Positions 43,583-51,993 of a stretch of DNA of 52,005 nucleotides are shown here, piece after piece. The stretch comes from an uncultured Bacteroidales bacterium (GTDB taxonomy: Bacteria > Bacteroidota > Bacteroidia > Bacteroidales > Bacteroidaceae). The notes below the pieces were generated by a model, which saw only the letters and a program-made list of their open reading frames with translations, did not search any database and was not told the DNA's origin. The translations under genes and the position numbers were made by a program. Position 1 is the first letter of the stretch. Each line of letters begins with the position of its first letter. Where the stretch lies: NCBI GenBank assembly GCA_937898885.1, contig CALDKD010000122.1, positions 1 to 52,005 of the forward strand, read 5' to 3'.

Positions 43583-43723
43583 TTATTTCCGCAAAGGACA
43601 ATCCTTGTCGCAGGCGGAGCAAGAGCTGTCGCATCCGTGTGGCGGCCGGTTGATTATCCTCCATACAGCAAACCCCGCAGCCAATGCTATCGCCGCAATG
43701 ATAATGACATCAATAGTACCCAT
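43583..43723 (-). CDS. FeoB-associated Cys-rich membrane protein
   Basis: A 46-residue protein with one N-terminal transmembrane helix (IDVIIIAAIALAAGFAVW) and a Cys-rich tail CDSSCSACDKDC. This matches the small FeoB-associated Cys-rich family. It starts one nt after the feoAB stop. The cysteines may bind iron or take part in ferrous iron delivery; the exact role is not known to me. The ATG at 43723 is chosen because the longer frame runs into feoAB. Confidence 0.85.
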   Translation of the reverse strand: MGTIDVIIIAAIALAAGFAVWRIINRPPHGCDSSCSACDKDCPLRK

Positions 43724-43724
43724 A

Positions 43725-46079
43725 TCAAAGCACCAGCAAAGCAATCTGGTAAGCCGCAAACGCCGCAATCCAGGCCACAATACATTGGAAAGTCATCATA
43801 AACAGCGCCCACCTGGATCCCAACTCACGTCTGATAGCCGCGATTGCCGCCACACAAGGCGTATATAGCAGGCAGAAAACCAGCATGGGAATAGCAGTGG
43901 CAACCGTAAGCACATTGATTGCACCCAACACCTCCATTGTTGAGACCACACTCTCCTTGGCTATAAAACCCGATATCAGCGCCGTTACAATACGCCAGTC
44001 GTCAAGACCGATGGGACTGAAAACCGGAGCTATAATCCCTGCCAGTGAGGCCAGCATACTGCCCTCGCCGCCTACTGTCATATTGAACCGGAAATCGAAA
44101 GTCTGCAGCAACCATATTATGATGGTGGCAAGGAAAATCACCGTGAAGGCCCTCTGCAGAAAGTCTCGCGTCTTATCCCAAAGAAGGTGCGCCACATTGG
44201 CTATGCGCGGCAGACGGTAATTTGGCAGCTCCATCACGAACGGAGCCGGCTCAGAGCGCTTGGTGGTCCATTTACGCAACAACGCTACTATTATTCCGCA
44301 AAAGATAGCCCCCACATACAGACATATCAGCACCAGACCGCCATGTCCGGGAAAGAATGCGCTGGAAAGGAATGCGTAGATAGGAATCTTGGCAGAGCAA
44401 CTCATAAACGGAGTGAGCAGAATGGTGCGCTTGCGGTCCTTGTCAGATGGCAGGGTACGCGCGGCCATGACAGAAGGCACGGAGCAGCCGAAACCAATCA
44501 GCAGCGGAACGATGCTTCGCCCGGACAGGCCAATCTTCCTAAGCAGCTTGTCCGTTACGAATGCCACTCGGGCCATATACCCGCTGTCCTCCAGCATAGA
44601 CAGAAAGAAGAAAAGAAGAATGATTATCGGAACGAAACTCACCACAGAGCCAACGCCTCCAAAGATGGCATCCACCACCAGAGACTGTATGGCGGGACTC
44701 ACGCTCACGCGCCGCATTCCGCTCTCGCACAATCCGGAAAGCCATCCTATGCCTTGCTCCATCCATCCTTGCAACGGAGATCCCAGCACATCTATGCTCA
44801 GCCAGATAACAAGTGCCATTATTGCCACGAATATAGGCAGAGCCGTCCACTGTCCGGTCAGCACACGGTCTATCCTGCGGCTGCGCCGGTACTCGCGGCT
44901 CTCCCGCGGCTTTACAACAGTCTTGGCACACAGCCTTTTTATGAATGAGAAGCGCATATCGGCAATGGCCGCCGAGCGGTCCAGACCCCGCTCTTTCTCC
45001 ATCTGCTCCACAATATGCTCTATCGCATCGGAATCCTGACTTGAGAGCCTCAGCGCCTCCTCTATGCTTTTGTCGCCTTCAACAATCTTGTCTGCGGCGA
45101 ATCGGGTTGGGATGCCAGCCGCGTTGCAGTGGTCCTCGATAAGGTGCATTATACTGTGAAGGCAACGGTGAACAGCTCCACCGTGATCCTCCGGACTGCA
45201 GAAGTCTTGCCTTACCGGAACCTCCTGATATTTGGCCACGTGTATGGCGTGGCGTATAACCTCGTCAACACCCTCGTTTCTGGCGGCTGATATGGGCACT
45301 ACAGGAATGCCCAGAATGCGCTCCATCTCGTTCACGCGGATTGAGCCTCCGTTGCCTCGCACCTCGTCCATCATATTCAGCGCCAGCACCATTGGTATGC
45401 CAAGCTCCATAAGCTGTACCGTCAGGTAGAGATGCCGCTCAATGTTGCTGGCATCCACAATATTGATTATGCCTTTGGGTCTCTCGTTCAGAATGAACCG
45501 GCGCGATACCAGTTCCTCGGTAGTATATGGCGATAAAGAGTAGATACCTGGCAGGTCTGTGACAATGGCATTGGCATAGCCTCTTATCTGACCGTCCTTG
45601 CGGTCAACAGTCACGCCCGGAAAATTGCCTACGTGCTGGTTGGAGCCGGTAAGCACATTGAACATCGTTGTCTTTCCGCAGTTCTGCTGTCCTGCCAGCG
45701 CAAAGGTAAGCTTCTCGTCTTTGGGCAATGGCCTTGCATCCTCCTTGGAGTGATATTTACCCTCCTCGCCGAATCCAGGGTGAGGGTCCTCCTCGTGGTC
45801 GTTGGGATTGTAGCCAACCTCGTTCAGTGTATTGTCCTCATCTGGAGTGAATGGCTCTGACTCCACAACCCGGATCTCCCTGGCCTCGGCCACGCGCAGA
45901 GTAAGCGCATAGCCATGAACCATTATCTTCAGCGGGTCACCCATTGGGGCGGCTCCAAGCATTCTGACCTCGGTGCCTGGAATAAGGCCCATATCAAGAA
46001 AATGCTGACGAAGGGCTCCGTGGCCTCCCACACTATCCACTATGGCAGTCTGTCCTGCCTCCAAATCATTGATGCTCAT
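43725..46079 (-). CDS. feoB: FeoA-FeoB fusion, ferrous iron transporter
   Basis: A 784-residue fusion. Residues 1-75 are a FeoA SH3-like domain (LRQHFLDMGLIPGTEVRML). From about residue 120 the FeoB G domain starts with G1 GQQNCGKTT, then NFPGVTVD (switch I), DLPGIYSL (G3) and ALNMMD (G4). The C-terminal membrane part has the Gate motifs with VLLIGFGCSVPSVM-like (here PLLIGFGCSVPSVMAARTL), SCSAKIPIY and the late LYTPCVAAIAAIRRE. It imports Fe2+ across the inner membrane. FeoA-FeoB fusions are common in Bacteroidetes. Confidence 0.94.
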   Translation of the reverse strand: MSINDLEAGQTAIVDSVGGHGALRQHFLDMGLIPGTEVRMLGAAPMGDPLKIMVHGYALTLRVAEAREIRVVESEPFTPDEDNTLNEVGYNPNDHEEDPHPGFGEEGKYHSKEDARPLPKDEKLTFALAGQQNCGKTTMFNVLTGSNQHVGNFPGVTVDRKDGQIRGYANAIVTDLPGIYSLSPYTTEELVSRRFILNERPKGIINIVDASNIERHLYLTVQLMELGIPMVLALNMMDEVRGNGGSIRVNEMERILGIPVVPISAARNEGVDEVIRHAIHVAKYQEVPVRQDFCSPEDHGGAVHRCLHSIMHLIEDHCNAAGIPTRFAADKIVEGDKSIEEALRLSSQDSDAIEHIVEQMEKERGLDRSAAIADMRFSFIKRLCAKTVVKPRESREYRRSRRIDRVLTGQWTALPIFVAIMALVIWLSIDVLGSPLQGWMEQGIGWLSGLCESGMRRVSVSPAIQSLVVDAIFGGVGSVVSFVPIIILLFFFLSMLEDSGYMARVAFVTDKLLRKIGLSGRSIVPLLIGFGCSVPSVMAARTLPSDKDRKRTILLTPFMSCSAKIPIYAFLSSAFFPGHGGLVLICLYVGAIFCGIIVALLRKWTTKRSEPAPFVMELPNYRLPRIANVAHLLWDKTRDFLQRAFTVIFLATIIIWLLQTFDFRFNMTVGGEGSMLASLAGIIAPVFSPIGLDDWRIVTALISGFIAKESVVSTMEVLGAINVLTVATAIPMLVFCLLYTPCVAAIAAIRRELGSRWALFMMTFQCIVAWIAAFAAYQIALLVL

Positions 46080-46154
46080 ACCTTTGATGCTCTAAGCAAC
46101 TGCCAGCGCGTCACTTTATTGGAGCGCGTAGCTGGTTTGTCTCATTACTATTTG

Positions 46155-46162
46155 CAAAAGTA
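46155..46162 (-). promoter_or_regulatory. -7 box of feoAB
   Basis: Minus strand TACTTTTG matches TAnnTTTG, 75 bp before the ATG at 46079. No Fur box was recognised. Confidence 0.45.
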
Positions 46163-46210
46163 CCGTTTTTCCTGATACCGTATGCCGATAGCCGGCTTTT
46201 TAGAATCTTT

Positions 46211-46843
46211 TTACTTGCGCCTTGAATAGACGCATCCGCAGTAGTCCTGGCGGTACAGGCCATATTGTCTGGACAACTCTATGGAACGCAGGTAACCGCC
46301 CCGTTTCTTGAAGTCGGAGTCCAGCCAGGCTATGCCCTCATAGCGCCCGGCCATCTCCTGGCCTATTGAGTTTAGAAGTTCCGCGTTTTTGAGCGGGCTG
46401 ATGGTCAGTGTGGTGGTGAGCAGGACCTCCTCACCGCATTCCTCAGCCATTTGTGCCGCGGCCTGTGCCGATCTCTCCAGACGCAGCCTGAAGCACTTCC
46501 CGCATCGGGCACCGCCCTCGGGCTCGTTCTCCAGCCCTTTGGCAACCTGTGTGAAGGCGCGTGGCTCGTACTCGCCCTCAAGAAATGATATCTTGTTCCT
46601 CACGGGCAACTCAGCAATGAGCCTTTGCACCTCATCAACACGCTTGCGGTACTCCTGCGGGTCTGTAATGTTCGGGTTATAGTAGAATAGGGTAATGTTG
46701 AAGTACTCTGACAGATACTCCAGAACGTAACTGCTGCAGGGAGCGCAACAGGCGTGCAGCAGCAGACGTGGTGTCCTGCCCTCGCTCTGCAGCTGCGCAA
46801 GCTTCCGCTCCAGCATCTTCTGATAGTTCTGCCTTGGTGTCAT
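46211..46843 (-). CDS. queH: Epoxyqueuosine reductase QueH
   Basis: A 210-residue enzyme that reduces epoxyqueuosine to queuosine in tRNA, the last step of the pathway, as an alternative to QueG. The signature LLLHACCAPCSSYVLEYL is near residue 25, with further cysteines in CGKCFRLRLERSA and the C-terminal DYCGCVYS that bind the 4Fe-4S cluster and non-haem iron. It overlaps the transporter gene by 4 nt. Confidence 0.93.
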   Translation of the reverse strand: MTPRQNYQKMLERKLAQLQSEGRTPRLLLHACCAPCSSYVLEYLSEYFNITLFYYNPNITDPQEYRKRVDEVQRLIAELPVRNKISFLEGEYEPRAFTQVAKGLENEPEGGARCGKCFRLRLERSAQAAAQMAEECGEEVLLTTTLTISPLKNAELLNSIGQEMAGRYEGIAWLDSDFKKRGGYLRSIELSRQYGLYRQDYCGCVYSRRK

Positions 46844-47472
46844 ACAGCCTCTGCCTCGGATTTCCTGAGTTGTCTTACCACTGTGGCGGTAATTGGCAGT
46901 ATCGCTATCTCATACACAGTCTTCAGCACTATCTGGGTTATCATCATTATCAGCATATTCCTTACGCCAACACCCCAGAAGGCAATAGGGAAGAAAATGA
47001 CGGAGTCCAGACTCTCACCGCCGAGCGTTGAGGCTATGGCGCGCCATCCGAATCCCTTGTCGTTCTCTGATGCCTTATGCATCCTGTCCATAATCAATGA
47101 GTTGGCAAGCGAGCCGAATACAAAGGCCAGCATCGATGCTATGGTGATTCTCAGGTTGGCCGCAAAAATGTAGTCGAAATGCTCCTGCCCGTCCCAGAAT
47201 GGCGCAGCTGGCAGAATCCTTACAATCTGCGCCACTCCCACCACAAACAGGTTCATAATGAACGCGGTCCATATGACGAACCGGGCGCTCCGGTATCCCC
47301 ATATCTCTGTCATACAGTCATTGATGATGTACGATATGGGGAATATCAGCAGGCCTCCGGTCAGCGTGAGAGGCCCTGCTGCGAATATCTTGGTCTCGAA
47401 CAGGTTTGAGGCGATGAGGCACACGTTGAACACTATCGCCATCAGTATGAATCTTCTTGATAATGCCGGCAT
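46840..47472 (-). CDS. yhhQ: Queuosine-precursor transporter, YhhQ/VUT family
   Basis: A 210-residue inner-membrane protein with about six hydrophobic segments. FNVCLIASNLFETKIFA, GGLLIFPISYIINDCMTEIW and GESLDSVIFFPIAF are typical of the YhhQ family, which imports the queuosine precursors preQ0 or preQ1. Overlap with queH and the gap of 1 nt after the HAD gene show one operon. Confidence 0.9.
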   Translation of the reverse strand: MPALSRRFILMAIVFNVCLIASNLFETKIFAAGPLTLTGGLLIFPISYIINDCMTEIWGYRSARFVIWTAFIMNLFVVGVAQIVRILPAAPFWDGQEHFDYIFAANLRITIASMLAFVFGSLANSLIMDRMHKASENDKGFGWRAIASTLGGESLDSVIFFPIAFWGVGVRNMLIMMITQIVLKTVYEIAILPITATVVRQLRKSEAEAV

Positions 47473-47473
47473 A

Positions 47474-48334
47474 TTACTGGTTTGAGCGTATGGTTTTCTG
47501 ATTGGCGCTCTCCATTGCGCGGAAATCGCTGTCGGTCTTTATCTTGGCTATGGTTGACAGAACGGCGCGGTGAAGCTCGCTGCCCTCGGTGTAGTCGCCC
47601 GCGCAGGCAAAGTTCACACGGCCCCGCCTCACAAGGTTGCGGGCCTGTGCGCGGCTGTTCTCAACTGTCGGCTTGTATATGGCTATGGAGTGGCCTCCCT
47701 CTGACTTTACTATACGCATACTTGGTATGTCGGTCTCGCCGTCGCCCATATATATCATATTCTGGAATGGAATGGGGCGTTTCTCGTCGGGCATTGAGTC
47801 GTTGATGCGGGCGTTGTCCCAGATGTCGTAGATGCCCTTGTTGATCATAAAGATGAACTGGGTCTTCGATGTGAAATCCACAGCCACGGCTGGCCATACG
47901 GCCGCATCGTTCTCGTACATAAAGGAGCAGGCGTATATTTTCTTGAAGTAGTGTGCTATGGATGTGCCCTCTATCAGCTCTTTCAGGCCGGAGGATATGA
48001 TGTAGTGCTCTATGCTCACGCCCATCTGGTCTCCCTGCCTGTTTATCATATCGAACCACTGCTCCACGCCGGGGAACAATACCACTCCCTTGCCGAACTC
48101 CACGAACTGCTGCCGGCGTATGCTTATGCCGCCTGCCTTGGCCTTGTCTATCATCAGTTTCATATAGCTGAGGATGGTGCTGGCCTGCTGGCTTTGCGCT
48201 ATCTGGTGGGCATTGTCCCAGAAGAGGTTCTTGTCATCAACCTTGATGGCTTTCATAAAATCGTACTCCTGCATATTGTCGGGCGACAATGTGCCGTCAA
48301 AGTCGTACATCAGGGCTACTGTGGGTCTGTCCAT
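47474..48334 (-). CDS. HAD-family phosphatase
   Basis: A 286-residue haloacid-dehalogenase hydrolase with the nucleophile motif YDFDGTLSPDN, the Thr/Ser motif IISSGLKELI and the acidic motif MGDGETDIPSM. The cap is a helical insertion after motif I. The substrate is unknown. I use the ATG at 48334 (MDRPTV); the longer frame runs into the promoter of deoD. Heads an operon with yhhQ and queH, so a nucleotidase role on a queuosine precursor is possible but only inferred. CGAAGTTA at 48356-48363 may be its -7 box (minus TAACTTCG). Confidence 0.85.
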   Translation of the reverse strand: MDRPTVALMYDFDGTLSPDNMQEYDFMKAIKVDDKNLFWDNAHQIAQSQQASTILSYMKLMIDKAKAGGISIRRQQFVEFGKGVVLFPGVEQWFDMINRQGDQMGVSIEHYIISSGLKELIEGTSIAHYFKKIYACSFMYENDAAVWPAVAVDFTSKTQFIFMINKGIYDIWDNARINDSMPDEKRPIPFQNMIYMGDGETDIPSMRIVKSEGGHSIAIYKPTVENSRAQARNLVRRGRVNFACAGDYTEGSELHRAVLSTIAKIKTDSDFRAMESANQKTIRSNQ

Positions 48335-48385
48335 ATAGTTGTGCGTTTTACCCCGCGAAGTTAGTGGTATTTCGTAAAGAATAAG

Positions 48386-48393
48386 TAGATTTG
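48386..48393 (+). promoter_or_regulatory. -7 box of the deoD-comF run
   Basis: TAGATTTG matches TAnnTTTG, 26 bp before the ATG at 48420. Confidence 0.5.
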
Positions 48394-48419
48394 TGAGCAG
48401 AATTAATAATGAAGATGGT

Positions 48420-49142
48420 ATGAGCAGGGAACAGACACCGACTCCGCACATCGGAGCACAGTATGATGAGGTAGCAAAGACAGTACTTATGTGTGGCGAC
48501 CCGTTGCGGGCGCAGTACATTGCAGAGAATTATCTGGACGATGCCGTTCAGTATAATAAGGTGCGCGGAATGTACGGCTACACAGGCACATATCAAGGCA
48601 GGCGCATATCCGTGCAGGGCCACGGAATGGGCATCCCGTCCATCGGCATCTACTCGTACGAGCTTTTCAATTTCTTCGATGTGGAGCGGATTGTGCGCAT
48701 AGGCACTTGCGGAACGTTCAGCAAGGACGTGAGGCTGGGCGATGTGCTGTTCGCAATGGGCGCCTGCACAGACTCCAATTTCGCAGACAAGTACCATCTG
48801 CCCGGAACATTCGCGCCGATTGCCGATTTCGGTCTGCTTCGCGCGGCAGTCCTGTCGGCCGAGAGTCTGGCTATTCCCTATTGTGTGGGCAATGTCCTCT
48901 CCTCAGACTCATTCTATGATGCGCCTGATCAGATGGAGTGGGCCCGCGCCGGTGTGATGGCCGTAGAGATGGAGGCCAGCGGACTCTACCTGAATGCCGC
49001 TATGGCTGGCAAGAAAGCACTTACCATCCTCAGCGTGACGGACAATCTGGCTACTGGCGAGAGAATGAGCACGGAGCAGCGTCAGACCGGTCTTGACAAT
49101 ATGATCAGGATTGCCCTGCAAATGGATGAATACATAAAATAA
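48420..49142 (+). CDS. deoD: Purine nucleoside phosphorylase, DeoD type
   Basis: A 240-residue hexameric-type phosphorylase that splits purine nucleosides with phosphate to base and ribose-1-phosphate. Seen are PHIGAQYDEVAKTVLMCGDP, GHGMGIPSIGIYSYEL, RIGTCGTF, EMEASGLYL and LSVTDNL. The ATG at 48420 gives the normal length; a GTG at 48393 is in the promoter. First gene of a tight run: lipoprotein 8 nt, prmC 10 nt, recX 15 nt and comF 2 nt apart. Confidence 0.94.
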   Translation: MSREQTPTPHIGAQYDEVAKTVLMCGDPLRAQYIAENYLDDAVQYNKVRGMYGYTGTYQGRRISVQGHGMGIPSIGIYSYELFNFFDVERIVRIGTCGTFSKDVRLGDVLFAMGACTDSNFADKYHLPGTFAPIADFGLLRAAVLSAESLAIPYCVGNVLSSDSFYDAPDQMEWARAGVMAVEMEASGLYLNAAMAGKKALTILSVTDNLATGERMSTEQRQTGLDNMIRIALQMDEYIK

Positions 49143-49150
49143 ACGATGAT

Positions 49151-49543
49151 ATGAAGAAGTTCCTGTTTTCCATAATGGCGCTGGTGTGCGTCCTTCTGAT
49201 GGGTTCGTGTGTTAAGTCAGACTATGGCTATCCACCTGTATATGGCAAGATAATAATATCTCCTGCGTCGCCCAAGGCCGGCGACAGCATAACGGCTACC
49301 GTTCAGGTCATTTCTCCGGGCAACGGCGTCCTACGCGGTGACTACACCTGGAGTCTGGATGGAAAGAGCAAGGAGATAGAAGTGGTTGACCCGGACAACA
49401 ATGAGCCTTATTATCGTTTTGTAGCAGGTCCTGGCAGACATAACATAAGCTGCAAGGTAAAGTTCCGTATGTCCAAGCCTTTGGCATCCGGACAGATAGC
49501 CTCAAGCGCCACAATACAATCCTCCAGTTTCACCGTAAAATAA
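49151..49543 (+). CDS. Small lipoprotein of unknown function
   Basis: A 130-residue lipoprotein with lipobox LLMGSC (Cys near residue 20). The mature part is a single beta-rich domain (SPASPKAGDSITATVQVIS, DYTWSLDGK, RHNISCKVKFRM) that looks like an immunoglobulin-like fold, perhaps PKD-like. I do not recognise a family. It sits between deoD and prmC in the same run. Confidence 0.75.
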   Translation: MKKFLFSIMALVCVLLMGSCVKSDYGYPPVYGKIIISPASPKAGDSITATVQVISPGNGVLRGDYTWSLDGKSKEIEVVDPDNNEPYYRFVAGPGRHNISCKVKFRMSKPLASGQIASSATIQSSSFTVK

Positions 49544-49553
49544 CCCGAAGACG

Positions 49554-50684
49554 ATGCGCAGGCTGCGTCAGCGGATTCTTGACACTCTTGGTGCGGTCTA
49601 TGCGCCCGATGAGCTGAATGCGCTGATGCGTGAGCTTTGCCGCAACCTTCCCGGTGTAAGCGACAACGATTTCTACCTGATGCCGGAATTGCCCGCCGAT
49701 GCGACGCGTGACTCTGTGCTTGATGGCTGGCTGAGGCGCCTGGCCGCCGGCGAGCCGCTGCAGTATGTGCTGGGCTATACCGATTTCTTCGGATTGCGGC
49801 TCAGGTGCGACCAAAGGGCACTGATACCACGGCCCGAGACTACCGAGCTGGTGGAGTGGGTGGTGGAGGCTGTTGGCTGTTGGCCGTTGGCGGTTGGCGG
49901 AGGGGAAGCTGTTGGCAATGGCGGTAAGACGGTTGGTAATGCTGTTGGCGATGGCAAGGATGCTGGCGGCGGTGATGTGGCTGGCGATGGTGAGGCTGTT
50001 GGCGGTGAGGAAAGGACGTTGCTGGATGTGGGAACGGGAAGCGGGTGCATTGCTTTGACGCTGGCGTCCAAACTGCCGGGATGGAGAGTCTCGGGGTGGG
50101 ATGTAAGTGCGGAGGCGTTGTCGCTGGCCCGCGAGAATGCGGCATTGAACAATGTCCGAGCTGAGTTCTCGCTGAAAGATATACTTCTGGCGGATTCATC
50201 GGTGGATCCGGAAGCTTCGGAACTCACTGAAGCATCGAAAGCTTCTGCAAATCCCGAAACAGTTGGGAATTCTGAAACGGCTGGAAACCCCAAAACGGAA
50301 GGTGGTTATGAAACAGTCGGAAACTACGAAATGTCCGATAACTCTGAAATGACCGGAGCTTCTAAAATTCCTTCAGGCCGGTTTGATGTAATAGTATCGA
50401 ACCCGCCATACATAACCTTGTCTGAGAGCGCCGCTATGGAGCGCAACGTGCTTGACTACGAGCCGCATCTGGCGCTGTTCGTTCCCGATGATGACCCGTT
50501 GCGCTTTTATCGGGCTATCGCCCGCTTTGGCCGCAGGCATCTGAAAGAGGGAGGCTCCATCTTTTTCGAGATTAATCCACTGTTTGCAGGACAGTTAAGG
50601 CAGATGCTGGAGACCCTTGGCTACAAGGTCTGTTTCCGCAATGACATCAGCGGCCGCAGACGGATGGTAAAGGCAAGTACCTGA
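49554..50684 (+). CDS. prmC: Release-factor glutamine methyltransferase PrmC with two repeat inserts
   Basis: A 376-residue SAM-dependent methyltransferase that methylates the Gln of the GGQ motif in release factors. The N-terminal helical domain ends in YVLGYTDFFGLRL, LIPRPETTELVEWVVE is intact, the SAM site is LLDVGTGSGCIAL and the catalytic motif SNPPYI is intact. Compared with the usual 270-290 residues it is about 100 longer, owing to two in-frame low-complexity inserts: a Gly/Val-rich one (about residues 106-153) before the SAM site and an acidic/Asn-rich one (about 217-270) before NPPY. Without them the length is normal. Whether it is active is unknown. Confidence 0.88.
   Translation: MRRLRQRILDTLGAVYAPDELNALMRELCRNLPGVSDNDFYLMPELPADATRDSVLDGWLRRLAAGEPLQYVLGYTDFFGLRLRCDQRALIPRPETTELVEWVVEAVGCWPLAVGGGEAVGNGGKTVGNAVGDGKDAGGGDVAGDGEAVGGEERTLLDVGTGSGCIALTLASKLPGWRVSGWDVSAEALSLARENAALNNVRAEFSLKDILLADSSVDPEASELTEASKASANPETVGNSETAGNPKTEGGYETVGNYEMSDNSEMTGASKIPSGRFDVIVSNPPYITLSESAAMERNVLDYEPHLALFVPDDDPLRFYRAIARFGRRHLKEGGSIFFEINPLFAGQLRQMLETLGYKVCFRNDISGRRRMVKAST
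49869..50010 (+). repeat. 7-bp repeat-derived insert in prmC
   Basis: GCTGTTG, GCTGTTG, GCCGTTG and GCGGTTG run in tandem at 49869-49896, followed by decayed copies (GCTGTTGGC and similar) to about 50010. Shares the 19-mer TTGGCTGTTGGCCGTTGGC (49873-49891) with the array after groEL. Confidence 0.75.
50256..50363 (+). repeat. Six tandem 18-bp repeats in prmC
   Basis: Six 18-bp units encode the six-residue repeats ETVGNS, ETAGNP, KTEGGY, ETVGNY, EMSDNS and EMTGAS. A looser 18-bp periodicity (EASELT, EASKAS) precedes them from about 50211. Confidence 0.8.
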
Positions 50685-50699
50685 AAAAACTCTATACCT

Positions 50700-51182
50700 A
50701 TGATGACAGAGAAAGAAATCCAAATGAAAGCCGAGGCCTATTGCTCGGCCTGTGAGCGCTGCCGCAGCGAGGTGGCAGCCAAAATTGCGGCATACAGCGC
50801 GAAATGCCCGGAGGGTGAGCTGGACTCTGATGCCACAGAGCGCATCATAACCCATCTTGAGCGCGAGGGCTATCTTAATGAGGAACGGTATGCGCAGGCG
50901 TTCGTCCACGACAAACTTCGTTTCTGCAAGTGGGGCAGGCTGAAAATCAAGGCAGTCCTGCGTCAGAAAGGCGTCGCCCCCGATGCCGTCCGTCAGGCTC
51001 TTGATGCCATTGATCCCGACGAGTACGTCTGTGTGCTGCGCGATGTCATCGCCTCCCGAAAGCGCGACATCAAGGGCGCGTCAGACTACGAGCGCTCAAT
51101 GAGACTGCTCCGTTTCCTGAGTCAGCGCGGCTTTGAGCCCTCCATCGCATCTGAATTCATCAACCTTACAGAGGAGGACTGA
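50700..51182 (+). CDS. recX: RecA regulator RecX
   Basis: A 160-residue RecX protein that modulates RecA filaments in the cytoplasm. Three-helix RecX repeats are seen: AEAYCSACERCRSEVAAKI, IITHLEREGYLNEERYAQAF with VHDKLRFCKWGRLKIKAVLR, and MRLLRFLSQRGFEPS. Two start codons lie side by side (50700 and 50703). recA is not in the window. It lies 15 nt after prmC. Confidence 0.9.
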   Translation: MMTEKEIQMKAEAYCSACERCRSEVAAKIAAYSAKCPEGELDSDATERIITHLEREGYLNEERYAQAFVHDKLRFCKWGRLKIKAVLRQKGVAPDAVRQALDAIDPDEYVCVLRDVIASRKRDIKGASDYERSMRLLRFLSQRGFEPSIASEFINLTEED

Positions 51183-51184
51183 CT

Positions 51185-51877
51185 ATGTCCCTGCTGGAGA
51201 GCATTGCAGACGTGCTGCTGCCACGTTTCTGCAAGGTGTGCGGGCGTCGTCTCGCAATAGGTGAGCAGCATCTCTGTGTCTCCTGCACATTGAGACTCCC
51301 TGTCATTCAGTACCGTCAGGGCGAGATAAGCCCCACCGAGAACGTGCTGTTGGGCGAGTTCGCGATGGTCCGTGCCGCCTCTCTCTTCCGCTACGAGAAG
51401 GAGAGCGACTACAGCCACATCCTGTATCACCTTAAATATTACGGTCATCCCGAGGTTGGCCGCTATCTTGCCCGTCAGGCTGCCTCGATGCTGCAGCGCG
51501 AGCACTTCTTTGACGGTATCTTCTGCATAGTCCCCGTACCCCTCTCCCGCCGCAAGCTCCGCAAACGCGGTTATAACCAATGCGACTACATAGCCAGCGG
51601 CCTGAGTCAGGTTACCGGTCTCCCCATCCGCACCGACATAGTAACCCGCACCGTCAGCAATCAGGTCCAGGCCAAGAAGGGCCGCCTTCAACGCTGGCGC
51701 AATGCCGAAGGTATCTTCCGCGTACGCGATGCCGACTCCCTGCGCTCCTATCCCCATATCCTTATCGTTGACGATGTCGTCACCACCGGCTCAACCATCT
51801 CCTCCCTTATCGATACCCTCCGCTCCTCCGCCCCTTCCCTTCGTGTCAGCGTTTTCACCCTCGCCATTGCAGAGTGA
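51185..51877 (+). CDS. ComF-family phosphoribosyltransferase-like protein
   Basis: A 230-residue protein with an N-terminal Cys4 zinc-finger-like region (CKVCGRRLAIGEQHLCVSC) and a C-terminal phosphoribosyltransferase domain with RRKLRKRGYNQCDYIA and the PRPP loop ILIVDDVVTTGSTI. ComF proteins aid natural transformation in some bacteria; in others the role is unknown. It follows recX by 2 nt and ends the run. Confidence 0.88.
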   Translation: MSLLESIADVLLPRFCKVCGRRLAIGEQHLCVSCTLRLPVIQYRQGEISPTENVLLGEFAMVRAASLFRYEKESDYSHILYHLKYYGHPEVGRYLARQAASMLQREHFFDGIFCIVPVPLSRRKLRKRGYNQCDYIASGLSQVTGLPIRTDIVTRTVSNQVQAKKGRLQRWRNAEGIFRVRDADSLRSYPHILIVDDVVTTGSTISSLIDTLRSSAPSLRVSVFTLAIAE

Positions 51878-51900
51878 GCCCCTCCCTCCGCCATTTGCGC

Positions 51901-51993
51901 CTCCCCGTGTGCAAAACCATTGTCGCCACTCACGGGCAGGGGTGTTTTTTCCTCCCCGTGTGCGAAAAGATACCTTTTGCTCACGGGACCTGC
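51901..51993. repeat. Repeated hairpin-forming sequence after comF
   Basis: CTCCCCGTGTGC occurs at 51901-51912 and 51952-51963; each copy is followed by a near-inverse containing CTCACGGG. A T-run (51945-51950) after the first hairpin suggests a terminator for the comF run, but pairing is imperfect. Confidence 0.5.

Noticed and set aside
44187..44948. 253-codon plus-strand frame
   Set aside because: Antisense to feoB, with His/Gln-rich composition typical of a shadow frame.
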